Assembly (NCBI GenBank): GCA_003864495.1
Contig: ML133496.1
Span: forward strand, 1,232,820 to 1,296,819
Reading direction: 5' to 3'
From: Nemopilema nomurai
Taxonomy: Eukaryota; Cnidaria; Scyphozoa; Rhizostomeae; Rhizostomatidae
Length of the DNA: 64,000 bases
The notes under the pieces were generated by a model. That model was not told where the DNA came from and did not search any database. It saw only the letters and a list, made by a program, of their open reading frames with translations. The position numbers and the translations under genes are program-made. Shown here in pieces: positions 1 to 11,300 of this stretch (positions are counted from its first letter, which is position 1; the number at the start of each line of letters is the position of its first letter).

Positions 1-15
1 CGTTGTTTTCTTTAG

Positions 16-2649
16 ATCAAAGCTGTCTTTTGCATTTGTAAACATCAAGCCAGTAGTTCCAGGTCGTATCCATTCGTGCATGACCGATTTTAAAATTGTA
101 GAAATGATTGCTTTTATTGTAGAAATGGTTTTTCAAAACAACCACGCATATCATCTGCCACTGAGAATGGGGAGAGCACAAACATTTTTGGTCAAAAATA
201 GTAAAGTTGGTTAAATTAAGACAAAGCAAAGTTCAAGAATAAAAATAACATTGGCAGAAAAGTAAAGCTTGCCTTGTTACTACCAAAGGGCCTGTTAGCA
301 GCCAAACAAAGTATATAATCATCTGCTACATTTCTTTGTTTTGGATAGTCATATTCCTGGATGGACCTAAAAAATTTATGGCCTATTTTCTAATTAGAGA
401 CGTTTTGGGCCTAAAACCATTGAGAAATTCTGCTTGCAGCTGAAACAAGGTATAAAAAGGCCTGCAACAACATCTCACAAAAGTGACATTTGACATATCA
501 AATTCATGAGTTTTAACAATGATAGTGTAATTAAACTTATTAGGAATAATAAATAAGATCTGGAGCATAGGTTTATCAATCTCAGGATTTTTACCATCCA
601 CCACTCTTTGCTTTGAAGCAAACTTTCAACTTTGTTTAATTTCCCTTGCCTACCTATGATAATATTTTTAACTTGTAGCACATTTTAATTTCTAGAGACT
701 GATTGGGAAGCATATAGTTTTAAATTAATTTCAGCAACATTAGCCAATGAAAACCACAAGGCATATCCAATAAAAATTACAGACACTGCAAAATAAATTA
801 CTAGATTATTAGATTGACATGTTGTAAAACACCTTTCCTGCAAGTGTTTTAAGTTGATAAAAAGTTTGTAACAAAATTCCTTCCAATGTTAACTCTTTGA
901 CAGTCTTTAGATGTACTGGTGTCATCAATACGAGAAGCAGCAAGATTTTCTGATTTGAATCAAGACGAAGTGGCAGACTTATTTATAAGTTCGCAAAGAG
1001 TCTCAAATGTTATTAAAAGTGTATACAAAGCAACTTCTTTAACACTAGCTGTACAGGTAATATTACTTGTTTGCTATTTTGTTTAACAAAAATTTAGCTT
1101 GGAGTTTTCTTGTAGATGCTTTTCAATATCTATCTAAATAAATTTTTGCATTACATTAATTATAAGAATTTTTTATCTTTGGTCTCAACGTTTTGTAATG
1201 AATTGCGATCTTAACCTCAATTTAAAATGATGCCCAAATATTCTCTCTCATGAGGTTTTCTTTCCTGAAAAACTTTCCTGAGCATTTAAGGTTTTGAAAA
1301 TTCTTTTTAAATATTAAAAGTATTTCTCAAAGTTTTGTTTTGATATCAAGCCATTACAATGATTCATAGGGTGCTTATTGATGTTTTAAATGAGTACATT
1401 CTTTATTTTTAACATCATTTTTATATTCTTTCATTTACTGTAAATACAAAGAGCACCAACAAGATTTTCTTATTTCTGACTATTAAAGCAATTGGTTTTT
1501 CATCAGCTGTCTCTTTGTGTTAAACACAGATCTTTGTCTTTTTGAGTTAGGATGGGCCAGATGCTGGTCAAACTGTTCCAGTAAGTACAACTTACACCAG
1601 TTTTTTTCTTGTTTAGCCTTTATTTTGAAGAAAACAAGAGGAGGGGTCTGAGACTTGAGCTTTCATGCAAAAATGGGAAGAAAAGAACTAAAAATTGCGA
1701 TGAACTTCACAAAGATTTGCAAGAAAACAGAAAACATCTGTCATACTGATTTGTTGTCTTAAAAGGCTGATAAACTTAATTTAAACAAAAGGCTGATTTT
1801 CTTATCTTAATTTATTACACTGAGAGCCATCAGAGTTTTGGCCATTATAAAATAAATCTTTCATTGCCACTACACAATGACAATTTCAACTGAACAAAAT
1901 ACAATCAGTTTTATTGGTATAATGAAGAATGAAATAAACATAATTATGGTTATGTTTATTATGGTTAGGCTAAATATTTACTTGATTTAAAAATGACTAA
2001 CAATGAAATAGTTGGAAAAAATAAGTTGGAGGAATAGACATGATGAAATTAATGACAAAGAGCTTGACAATCAATGTAAAATAGTTAATCCATCAACATG
2101 TAATCTAAAATAATTGTAGCTACTATTTTCTATTATCATTTTCCCCTTGTTATTGCCTTATTTTTATTTTAAGCATGTCCATGTACACATTTTGCCAAGA
2201 GTCAAAGGGGACTTTGCAAACAATGATGATATTTACACAGAGGTGATTTATCACATTTTTTTCAATTAGGCCACATTTAGTCTTGTGAGTGATTCATTTA
2301 GTATCTCTAGATTGCACAAAGTAGGGATATAAAGGATATTTCAGGACTTCAATATATAGGACTTCAAGGATATTTTATCATTGAGATAATATAAAGGCAT
2401 ATTGACGTAGAAGGAAAGACAAAAAGTAGAAAATTTTGCTTTAATGTCTTTAGGAAAAATCTGATGATGTGTCTTATGTTTTTTAAGTTTTTACATTTAT
2501 TTTAGAACCTTTAATGTCAAAATTTTATACAGCTAGAGAAGCATGATAAGGATCCAGATGACAAGAGGAAACCAAGGTCTCTTGAAGATATGGCCTTGGA
2601 GGCTTCAAAAATTAGAACATTTTTCCATGAAAAAGATACTGCAAGCTGA
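16..2649 (+). CDS. FHIT: FHIT, bis(5'-adenosyl)-triphosphatase (3' part; gene begins before window)
   Basis: FHIT is a histidine-triad hydrolase that cleaves diadenosine triphosphate to AMP and ADP. Visible exons are 16-62, 911-1056, 1551-1580, 2174-2242 and 2533-2649, ending in TGA; 5' exons lie outside the window. All phases agree. The first exon reads [15 protein letters not shown], close to the human FHIT N-terminal strand. The second carries DEVADLF and SQRV. The 30-base micro-exon encodes [10 protein letters not shown], and the next starts with the catalytic HVHVH triad followed by ILPR. The last exon holds LEKHDKD and a C-terminal helix. One residue seems missing against human at the 62/911 junction (D where human has GH), so the 911 acceptor is less certain than the rest; a second AG sits at 902-903 but gives the wrong frame. 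Family identification is from remembered similarity, and the HIT motif makes it secure. Confidence 0.93.
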
Positions 2650-4832
2650 TGAAAGATGTTTTGATACTCGTATGATGTTTTGAGTATGAAGGACAAGAAT
2701 TAATTTTTAGCAATATTGTACTTTTTTGTTGAAATCTAAGCTGATTTCTTAGTTTTGTCTGGGGCTCATCTGATAGAAATTGGGAACTATTGGCTTACAA
2801 GTTAGAGTTGAAATATTTTAGAGATAAATGATAGATTAAAATTTCATTGAATCTGATCAGTTAAATGTCTTCCATATGCTCTAACATTGTCAAAATTGAT
2901 TTTTGCATTCAATCATATCACAATATATTTGTATGTGATAATGTAGTACATGTACTACCATATTAAACTTTAACTGCTATGGATAACCTCCATGCTAAGT
3001 TATGATTTATGATAAGTGAAAAGCCAGCTACATGCTATGAACAGTTGTAAGATTTATAATTATGTATGCTGAATAGGGATGTATTTAAGAGAAAGAGTCA
3101 ACAGCATTTACAAATTCTGTGCTCCAAATCCTTGTAGCAGCTTTATTTGAACTTGATCAGATTAATGGAGAACTTTCTCTGCAATGAAGCTTGTGATAAA
3201 GATCACAGCTTAGCAAACCTTAAAGAGCCAGCCTAGCTTTCTTACCTCATCAGATACTCCTGGGTCATTCTGACACGGCATATTTGGTGTTCTCACCTCT
3301 ATATCCATCTAACTTGGGAAACATCTTTAAAAATATTATCTTCTGATAGGGGCTGTCGAAGACTTTATTTAATTTACTATCTACATTCATCAGTTAATCT
3401 GTAGTCTGTCCAGCAAATTTAATTCCTTATGCAGACTCAAAGTCCTTTGCAGACTCAAAAATTTTATTTCATTAATTATCATATGCTTGATATGTTTGTT
3501 GATAGACTACAACTTACAACTTGTACTTCAAAAATGATTTAAAACAGAAAATATGAAATGCTTAATAAGAATGTATGGGATATGTCATCTTTGTTTGCAA
3601 ATAGCCAGTTTGAGATCACAGAATAATTCATTGGTAACCTAGAAAACAAACAAAAAGTAAGAAGTTTCATAAAAGTTTCCTCTTTCCTCGTGATTCCTTG
3701 TCTGATACTTTGTGGAGCAAAATCAGTGGGTAATTGGGACTCTGTACAGATGTTGCATAATAACCAGAGAATAAGCAGAAAATTGGATGATGATTGATGG
3801 AGTTGTACCCAGATGTAAATCAAAGCAACTATTTTGAAGATGGCAAATGATTATAGTTTCTTTTTAAAGTTAGGCAGTATCTGGATTTTCAGAGAAAAGA
3901 ACAAAGCAACATATTCTCAGGAGCATTAAGACAAAACACCCCATGTGGAAAGAGAGCAGCATTGTTGAAATCGCAAGAAAAAGGAATTCTCAAATTAAGG
4001 TTGTTTTTTATCTACAAGGAGTTTTGGAGCTGGTCTACATTTTCATGCAAAACCCTACTATTTGTAGGCATGAAAACTCCTCAAATTGAGGTATGAAGTG
4101 AAAGTGATCTGTCATTAACAGCTAATCATTATAACATGTTTTAATCATCCTCATAATTATAACATGGTTTTGGATTTGCAACTGGCTAAGTTTCTTGGCA
4201 GATTCTGGCCAATTTCCACTGTTTGCATACTACTAGGATCAGACAAAAATATATGTAATTTATGTTTTCGCTTTACTTTCTCTTGCAAAATACTTTTAGC
4301 TTGGTCAGTTGAAGTTTGCGGTTTTTCCAGGAACATTGGTCTCAAGGGTAAAAATGAATCAACCTTTGTTTCCGTAAAAACACACCTATGTTCAAACACT
4401 GATATAAAAGTATTCTTGAAACATTGGGATAAACAGTTGAAGCAAATTTGCCTGAAAGTTTTGAATGCTTTTATGAAACAGAAGCTGCCTTAATATTACA
4501 ATCTCTGATTGCTAATAATTGTCCCAAAAATTTTAATTTTACAGTTCATATGCATCATAAAATATTGAACATTTCATTACTTTACGGCATTTATTAGTGC
4601 AATTGAAAAAAGAGTCCTGCAAGTATCTTTTCTTGCATTCATACAAAATATGGATGCACAATTCTTTAGAATTTAAGAGCAGTATTTTGCTAAAAACACA
4701 AAAACATCATCATACAAGTCTAGGTATAATACATGTTACTTGGAAGCAGAGGTTTATCCTGGTAGTCTTTCTGCCTGTGGTTTAGGCAATGCTTCAACGC
4801 AAGATTTATTTTTGGATGAGAAGCTACATCCA
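2650..4832. other. FHIT to LSM3 intergenic region
   Basis: This stretch lies between the FHIT stop and the LSM3 3' end. It is AT-rich and I recognise no conserved protein. Two overlapping antisense ORFs occupy 4157-4493 (80 codons on minus, 109 on plus), but neither resembles a family I know. An imperfect hairpin lies near 4017-4081. FHIT's 3' UTR and LSM3's transcript end must both fall here. Confidence 0.6.
4017..4081. repeat. Imperfect inverted repeat / stem-loop
   Basis: TTTTCATGC (4040-4048) pairs with GCATGAAAA (4068-4076), with an inner CCTAC/GTAGG stem around a TATTT loop. An outer AGGAGTTTT (4017-4025) pairs with AAAACTCCT (4073-4081), separated on the left arm by about 15 extra bases. 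Function is unknown. It may be a decayed mobile-element end or a transcript stem-loop. Confidence 0.45.
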
Positions 4833-4838
4833 TTTATT
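4833..4838 (-). terminator. Candidate poly(A) signal of LSM3
   Basis: On minus, AATAAA overlaps the last base of the TAA stop. A second AATAAA lies at 4805-4810, about 28 bases further. The second is a likelier functional signal, because the first would leave almost no 3' UTR. Assigned by motif only. Confidence 0.4.
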
Positions 4839-5618
4839 TAGTACCCAACTTTTAACGGTGGAGAGATCAGAATGACACCATCACCCCTCACAAACAGCAT
4901 TGGTAGTGGACGCTTGGTTTGCTAAAAGTCAAAATTTGGAAGATATTTCTTTTGAAAAGCATTGCCTACAAGTACTTTTTGATAAAAGGTGATGAATAAT
5001 AATGTGGAATACAAAGACAGTTTACCTGTCCAAATGCAAAAATAAAAGTTATTTAAAGATCTTCCATAGTTAATGCAGTACTGCTTTCTTGGAAATCTAC
5101 AACTTTCCTTCAATGTAATAAATGTAATAAATGTAGCAGCCTATTTCAAGCATGAATCAGTTACATTAGCAACTGATTGCAAGCACAAGTGGTAACAATA
5201 TCTTAGCCAACAAAGGCAAATCGACATAAATAACAATACCTTAAATATTTCCTCGCATGTTTCTTCATCTATTTCAACTGTTGTGATGCATTCCTCTACA
5301 TCTCCAAGAATCATATTCAAATGCTGGTCATATGCCTGCAAGAAATTTTAACAAATTTGTTTTATTTGTCGATTTCTTACCCATTGGAGCGAAAGGAAGT
5401 TGCAATTTGAGCGTTAAATAAGATGCAGTTGTACAAAACTTTCTGTTATTAAATGGCAACAGAATAAGTTCTAGCCGCTTACGTACATGTAGCCTTCCTC
5501 TGAGCTCGCGATAGTTTCTCATCTTAACATAGACCCTTTCATCTAGACTGAGTCTTATTAGATCTAATGGCTCTTCTACTGTATTTGCTTGCTGTGCTTC
5601 ACCCTCCTCGGCCGCCAT
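4838..5618 (-). CDS. LSM3: LSM3, U6 snRNA-associated Sm-like protein
   Basis: LSM3 is a subunit of the LSm2-8 ring, which binds the 3' oligo-U of U6 snRNA in the nucleus, and of the LSm1-7 ring, which acts in cytoplasmic mRNA decapping. Exons on minus are 5618-5487, 5335-5240 and 4921-4838. Together they give 103 residues, against 102 in human. The protein reads [20 protein letters not shown] (Sm1 start), then [20 protein letters not shown], then [14 protein letters not shown] (Sm2 motif with the RGDG turn). All three joins are in phase with GT-AG borders. The start ATG lies in CAAAATGGCGGC, a YY1/TISU-like context, and the likely 5' UTR is short because AAGAB starts divergently only 124 bases away. 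Identity is near certain from the almost unbroken match to the family. Confidence 0.97.
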
Positions 5619-5742
5619 TTTGAACGTGCTTCCACCGACTTCACAACTGAAATGGAGACAATTCATGACCCAGCCTCTCATTGGAAATAAAATGGTAGAT
5701 AAGAACTGATCGCAGAAACATTGATTGTGGTGACTTAGAGAA
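5619..5742. promoter_or_regulatory. Divergent LSM3/AAGAB promoter region
   Basis: The two start codons face away from each other with only 124 bases between them, so promoter elements and both 5' UTRs must share this space. A YY1/TISU-like CAAAATGGCGGC covers the LSM3 start. I see no TATA box. The bidirectional role is inferred from geometry. Confidence 0.6.
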
Positions 5743-6590
5743 ATGGAAGGAGGAGAAAAATCCAAAGTTCTTTTAGTAACATGTCAGACAGACGACACGT
5801 ATTTTCTTGTCAGAGGATTGGTGTTTTCTGATATAGATGGCTGTTCAAGCGAAGTCTTAGAAAAAGGCCGAGATACCGCTACCTTTTCGGAGTACAGCTG
5901 GAACCTTGACAACAAATATTACACAGCAGATTTAAGTCTTCTTTCATTAAAGATATTTACCCCAATATCTGGTTTAGCAAACTTATTGTCTGATATTGAA
6001 GCCATTGTATTAGTCTTTGAGATGAATGATGAAACTTCATTTCAAAGGGTTAAAGTTTGGGGAAAATTCTTTGAAGAAGTGACATTGATATAAAGCTGTT
6101 GCTAGCAAAGGAAAAACAATTCGTGGAGGCTTTTAGTAACATGAAGGAAAAGGTTACTGAATGGTGCTTGGAAAATTCGTTTGAACTTGTTGACTCATAC
6201 ACAAATGAAGAGGCAGCTTGTGATATTCCAGATAAATTTGGGTTTGAAAGAATCAAAGAAGCACTAGCTACCCATATGTGGCCAAATATGGTAAGAAAAC
6301 CTGAGAAATCTGCCACAGAACAAGAAGTGGAAATTGAAACAGACATAGGCTGTGGGAGTGTTGCCTCTGAAGAAAAGAGGGAGCTACAATCTCAAGAAGA
6401 TGATGACCCTTTGCAAAATGGAACTGATACAGAACTTCAGAGTTTTGAAGAAATATTTGGTAAACTTCATGACATGAAACTTCATGCAGAGTCTCTTTCT
6501 GATGAGAAGAGAAAAGAATATGCTGAACAGGTCACCATTGCTTTTTGGAAGGCGATGGGTCAAGATGAGGATGAAATAGAGGGGCTTTGA
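5743..6590 (+). CDS. AAGAB: AAGAB, alpha- and gamma-adaptin-binding protein p34, with internal frame break
   Basis: AAGAB is a cytosolic assembly chaperone for clathrin adaptor complexes: it binds alpha, gamma and sigma adaptins while AP1 and AP2 form. The 5' frame (5743-6093) has the Rab-like fold region, including the NKYYTADL stretch that matches human NKYYSADI. The 3' frame (open from about 6075 to TGA 6588-6590) carries the domain rich in [10 protein letters not shown] and the family-typical end [16 protein letters not shown]. The two frames are offset by one base between about 6075 and 6092: the first runs into TAA at 6091-6093 while similarity continues in the other frame without a gap. 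A one-base deletion explains this best, and I find no in-phase intron that would bridge it. The gene has no other visible intron, unusual here. The divergent promoter shared with LSM3 argues against a processed pseudogene. Confidence 0.88.
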
Positions 6591-6596
6591 TTCTGG

Positions 6597-6602
6597 AATA
6601 AA
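6597..6602 (+). terminator. Candidate poly(A) signal of AAGAB
   Basis: AATAAA begins six bases after the AAGAB stop codon, which would imply a very short 3' UTR. Other AT-rich sequence follows, so a later signal cannot be excluded. Confidence 0.45.
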
Positions 6603-7199
6603 ATTGTATTTTTAGTTTTATAAATTAAATGTTTTTCATGATCAATCAAGGTTTCAGTTAATAGCTCAGGTGCTTTGCTTGTTCAACTTTCTTTTACTGA
6701 CATCCAGCATGATGAAATTTTCAAACTGGCTGATATCATAAATCAAATTTCAATTGTGGACAGTAATTTATTATTTTAGTATTTGGTATTACAAATCACT
6801 CAATATTGAAATACAGTAAGCATTGCTAGCAAACTATTTAATGCATGCAAAAAATAGTAACAAATGAAATATCATTCTTTTATTTAACTTATGTGACCAT
6901 GCCACAATGCACATGAATTTATGTAATTGTGTCCGGTTCACAAGAGGGTATGAGGAAAATAAAACAAATATTTCAGGAGGAATTTGATGACAGAAAGTTA
7001 ACACAAACAAATGCTCAAGTTGCTAAAAAACATGCATAATTTCAATATGCTCATTACAAGAACATGGCCTAGGAAAAACTTCTTCTTGGTGCTATCACAT
7101 TTGTGACAAAACTGATATGAGAAAACAATATTTTAGCAGATCAGGACAGAATCCATTAAATAATCTCTCCTATATAATGTAAACTAAGTGTCAAGAGAG
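6603..7199. other. AAGAB to MANF convergent intergenic region
   Basis: About 600 AT-rich bases separate two convergent gene ends. They must hold the transcript ends of both genes. I see no ORF of interest, no repeat and no conserved motif. Confidence 0.6.
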
Positions 7200-8174
7200 C
7201 TATAATTCAACATGTTGATTTTTCAGGCTCTCAATCCTTTTAATGAAGTCAGATTTCTCTAAGCAACCATCACAGGTCTCATCCCAGTCACTAAGGATTT
7301 TCTTCAGTTGTTTAACTCGCATTTTCTTGAGATCTACAGTTTTCCAGTCAATTTCTTTGTCTAGAAGATAAACAATTATCAAATAATTCAATGCCAAAAA
7401 TACATCAAGATTATAATTTGAATGATTAGAAGTACAAGCCTAAGTCCATGACCAATTTCAAACCATCTATGAGCCCCACATGATAGTATAGAAACATTGT
7501 GACTTTTAAAGAAGATGGACTATAAGTTATCAGCTACACGTTTTAAGCTCCATGAGAGGGCAACTCAGCCTTTATATTTTGAAGCACTTTAAACTGCACA
7601 CCTATTCTGTAGAGGTTTCATAAAATTTAAAACTATTTTCCTCTCTCTTATTACAAGAAAGCCAAAACTTACCATACTGCAGTTCACAAATTTGCCTGTC
7701 TTTTCTCTTTAACTTCTCACAGATCGATTCTGCCTTCATGAAGTAGGTCAGTGGCTTTGTGATTTCATTGAGGATGTAAGTTGCAGCATCTGGGGTTCCC
7801 CCTACATAATAGCAGAATCTGTTTTCCTTGCCCTTTGCCTTTTTACAAACCTTCTTTAGCTTTTCGACTATTACATTGTTATCCTTTCTATCCTCGTCCG
7901 TGATCTTCTCTTCAAATTTGTTCAAAAACTTCACACATACTGAAAAAGAAAACGAATTATGCAGTGAAAACGCATTTAATGACGAAGTAAGTTTCAGCTG
8001 AAAAAAGTTACGTCATGGTATATTATTCGCATGAAAATTCATTTGACGTGGAGGTTTAGATATCAAAACGTTGAAAGACTTACCTTCACATTCACCGGGC
8101 TTTAACACCGCCTTTGCATCATGTAGAAACATGAAAATTACAAGTAACGATGCTGCAATATATTGAGGGTGCAT
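7200..8174 (-). CDS. MANF: MANF/CDNF-family ER-resident neurotrophic factor
   Basis: MANF is a small ER-luminal protein that works in the unfolded protein response and can be secreted as a cytoprotective factor. Exons on minus are 8174-8084, 7939-7673 and 7360-7200, giving 172 residues. An N-terminal hydrophobic signal peptide (residues about 5-20) precedes the mature start LKPGECEVC. The saposin-like N domain follows, with [11 protein letters not shown] and [15 protein letters not shown], then the SAP-like C domain with [14 protein letters not shown] and the CDGC disulfide (human CKGC). All eight family cysteines are present. The C-terminus is HVEL, in the position of human RTDL, so a KDEL-receptor retention signal is likely. 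ATG at 8174 was chosen because the upstream extension would put polar residues ahead of the signal peptide. Cnidarians have a single MANF/CDNF gene as far as I recall. Confidence 0.95.
8044..8051 (+). promoter_or_regulatory. UPRE-like element (TGACGTGG) in MANF intron 1
   Basis: TGACGTGG matches the XBP1/ATF6 unfolded-protein-response element. It lies in the first intron of MANF, about 125 bases inside the gene. A CRE/ATF-like TTACGTCA is nearby at 8008-8015. MANF is induced by ER stress in vertebrates, so the placement is sensible, but function here is inferred. Confidence 0.45.
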
Positions 8175-8367
8175 TTTGCCCTGGTACTCTAATAATTGAC
8201 TAAACCCTTCTGATAATTTGTGTTCCCAATTTGCAACCAAATTCCGTGACAAGGGGGATTTGTCGGGAGCTGATTGGCTGTAGCTCCACGTGCAACCTCG
8301 CGTTTCCTGCGGGACAATTTCAGCCTCAATCTAGAACCCTACCTCACTTGGAGGAATTGCATTCAAA
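8175..8367. promoter_or_regulatory. Divergent MANF/SNIP1 promoter region
   Basis: Only 193 bases separate the two start codons. The region holds an inverted CCAAT box (ATTGG 8273-8277), a plus-strand CCAAT (8226-8230) and a CCACGTG E-box (8286-8292). The spacing ATTGG-N8-CCACG fits neither ERSE-I nor ERSE-II exactly. No TATA box is visible. Confidence 0.55.
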
Positions 8368-11300
8368 ATGGCGGATGGAAAGTCGAAGGTGAAAACGCGC
8401 GAATTGATGAAGTAGGTGTCATAAACTCTTCATTTATGGCAATTGATTTTCCATACATTGCTAGATAAGTTGCTCATGCATCTGTCTAAACTGATTGAGA
8501 ACACTATGGAGCTGCAAAAATGTAACCATTAGTTGATTTCTCTTGGAAAATGCTTAATAACAAATTTCCAGTTGATATTTTGCAACCATGTTCTTACCGT
8601 ATCAAATGCCTCTATTACCTTGGTTTTGGAATTTCAGTCACTCAGTTGCTTCTTAGAAGTCTACCTCTAGATTTGCTGGTTCTAGGAAATTGAAAACTTC
8701 CGCAGAGGAGTCCAGTGAGTCAAGCAGTGGCAGTAGTTCAGATGACGACAGTGACCAATCAGGCAAGCATCCTCTTCAGGAAATGAATTAGATGCAAAGA
8801 AGCCAGAAGTGGCAAAAGAAATTCCAGGAATTTCCAGGCAAGGCAATAGGGTTGAAGAAATGGCTGCAGTGGGTCATGGAAGGAGGTCATCAAGTGAGAG
8901 CTCAAGTCAGAATGAAGAAGCAGAATCTAAGAAGATGAAGGAAAGAAGTTCAGAAGGAAGTATAAATTCAAAAGCAAGACAATCTGATGGTGAAAGTGAA
9001 GAAAAGAAGAGATCAGATCACAGGAAGAAAAGAAGAAGGAAGGATCACCCTGATTCTTCAAATGAAGAAAAGAGAATAAGAAGTGCTGAAGTAAGAGGAA
9101 ATGTAAAAGTTGATATAGATCATAGAAAATCCAACAGAGACAAAAATAGTCCTCATCACAGAAGTGGGGAGGTTAGAATACCATCTGATGATCAGAATAG
9201 GGATAGAAATAGGGAAAGGTACACAAGGGATGAGAAACATCACAGGAAAGAGAAATCAGATAAAATGATACATCATAGCAGAGAAGGGTATAGCCATGGA
9301 GAGAGAGACAGGGGTGCTGAATCTAGAGAAACTAATAGGAGAAATAGAGATAAGGAACAGGAGCGTATTCACAGTAATGTCAAGGATAGAGGAGAAAGAC
9401 GGTTAAGAGAAGATGATAGGGATGAAAGAAGAAGAGGCCAACAGTTTGATGATAGAAGACAGAAATCTTCAAATTATAGGGAAGGTGAAAGAAAAAGAGA
9501 TAGTGGGCAAGGTCATTCTGGTGCAGGAAAAATGCATGTTAGGGAATGGGACAGAGGAAAGGAACAAGATGAAAGAGGAGAAATACAACCAAGAAAGCAA
9601 GTGGTTTTCTGAGCATTTTTATGCAGATTTAGCCTTAGTACCAGCTTTGAAAATTCAATTAGGAAACAGTGTTTAGAGTCTCTGCAATGAAGTTGATTAG
9701 AAGTTTGTTGATAAAGTTTGACATTTAATAGACCCATGTTACTGCAAATATTACTTATTACAAGAAAACAATAATAAATGTTTTGAATTGGACTTAGCAT
9801 ATGTTTTATTGTTTTTTCATAGATTCATAACTTCTTCATGTTTTACTTCAGGCAAAGTTCTTTTTCATGGTTGTACATTGGCCTGACAATGTTTGTTTTT
9901 AGTTTGCATTTATTCATTTTCCAGCGATAACAAGGAACAAGATGGTGAAAATCCTGATGCAGAAAACCAAGTTGCAAAAGAAGAACCAAACTTTGAGCTG
10001 TCCGGCAAACTCACAGAATTCACTAACACTTATAAAGTAACTAAGTTTTTCATTTCTATTTCAATAATTTACTTTAAAATGATCTATCAATTTTAAGATT
10101 TTTCATTTGCTTGTCTCAAGGATCTTGCATTTCAATAAATAAACTGAATGCATATGTGCCTTTACCAAGTAACGAAACATCATATTGCACTGAAGGGCTG
10201 CAGCCAATAGCCAAAGAATTCATGATGCAATGTCTGCTATTTATAGAACAGCAGTTTTCATCTATTTAGAAGTCTGCCAATTCTCCCTTCAGGCTCCTTA
10301 CTAAGCTTTTCTACTGAAGGTTCACTGATTTTTATACTTTTTGACTTTTAAACTGCTTTATGTTAATCAGTCTTCAATTTTATCTATCATTTGAGTGAAG
10401 GGGGAAAATTATTATTTCTGCAGCAAAAGCCATTTGTAGATTTCTGAGGGTTCTTTTGGTATAATTTTACTAGCCCATGCTCTTTATGAAAAGAAGTCCA
10501 GCCCTTATGGGTCCCCTTTGATATCAAGCCCTTTGTCAGGTAAATCAAAGCCACAGCAATATTGATCTTAGGAATTTCTGGGAATCAAGCTGAAGTTTCT
10601 CATGTGCTTTCAGGGTGTGGTCATAAAGTATAATGAGCCCCCTGAAGCAAGGATACCAAAAGCCAGATGGAGATTGTATCCCTTCAAAGGAGATGAAAGC
10701 TTGTGTATGTAATATTAAAGCAAATTTCTTCATGAGAATCATTTCAGGTAGTGATGCAAGATGAACAGTTTTGTTACCTTTTTTACCTCTTTTGATAAGC
10801 AGTTGTAATTAAAAAAAATTTTGATTCAAGATATAATTTGAATTGCCAAGTTAGACAAACCATGTTTATTAATTGTGAAATTTAAACTCAGCAGCGATTC
10901 TTTAACATCCTGACAAAATTTTCACTTAGTTTTTAAAAAATTTCTCAGTTTCTGCAAAAGTTTAACAGGATACCCACCAAGCTTCTATTTCATTGCCACC
11001 TGACCAACGTTTTGATGACTTTGCTGTGTGGTAATATCTGATTGGTGATAGAGGTGTTTTTATTCAGATATTGTTATATCATAGCTGTTCTCCATATTCA
11101 TCGTCAGAGTGCATATCTTCTTGGCAGGAACAGAATGGTATGTAAACCATTTGCAATTTAATTCTTTTTAATTTATCCTAAATGCCTTATGTAATAGTTG
11201 AAGCATGTCCTCTGCCAAAAGATCTCAATTTGGCATTTTAAATTCAAAATTTTGATCACCATTGATGAATATATGTTTGAAAGGGATTTTCATACCTTTC

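Noticed and set aside
5743..6590. AAGAB as a processed retrocopy
   Set aside because: It is intronless and frame-broken, but it shares a tight divergent promoter with LSM3 and has no poly(A) tract or target duplication.
8226..8292. ERSE in the MANF promoter
   Set aside because: CCAAT and CCACG elements are present but their spacing and orientation do not match ERSE-I (CCAAT-N9-CCACG) or ERSE-II (ATTGG-N-CCACG).
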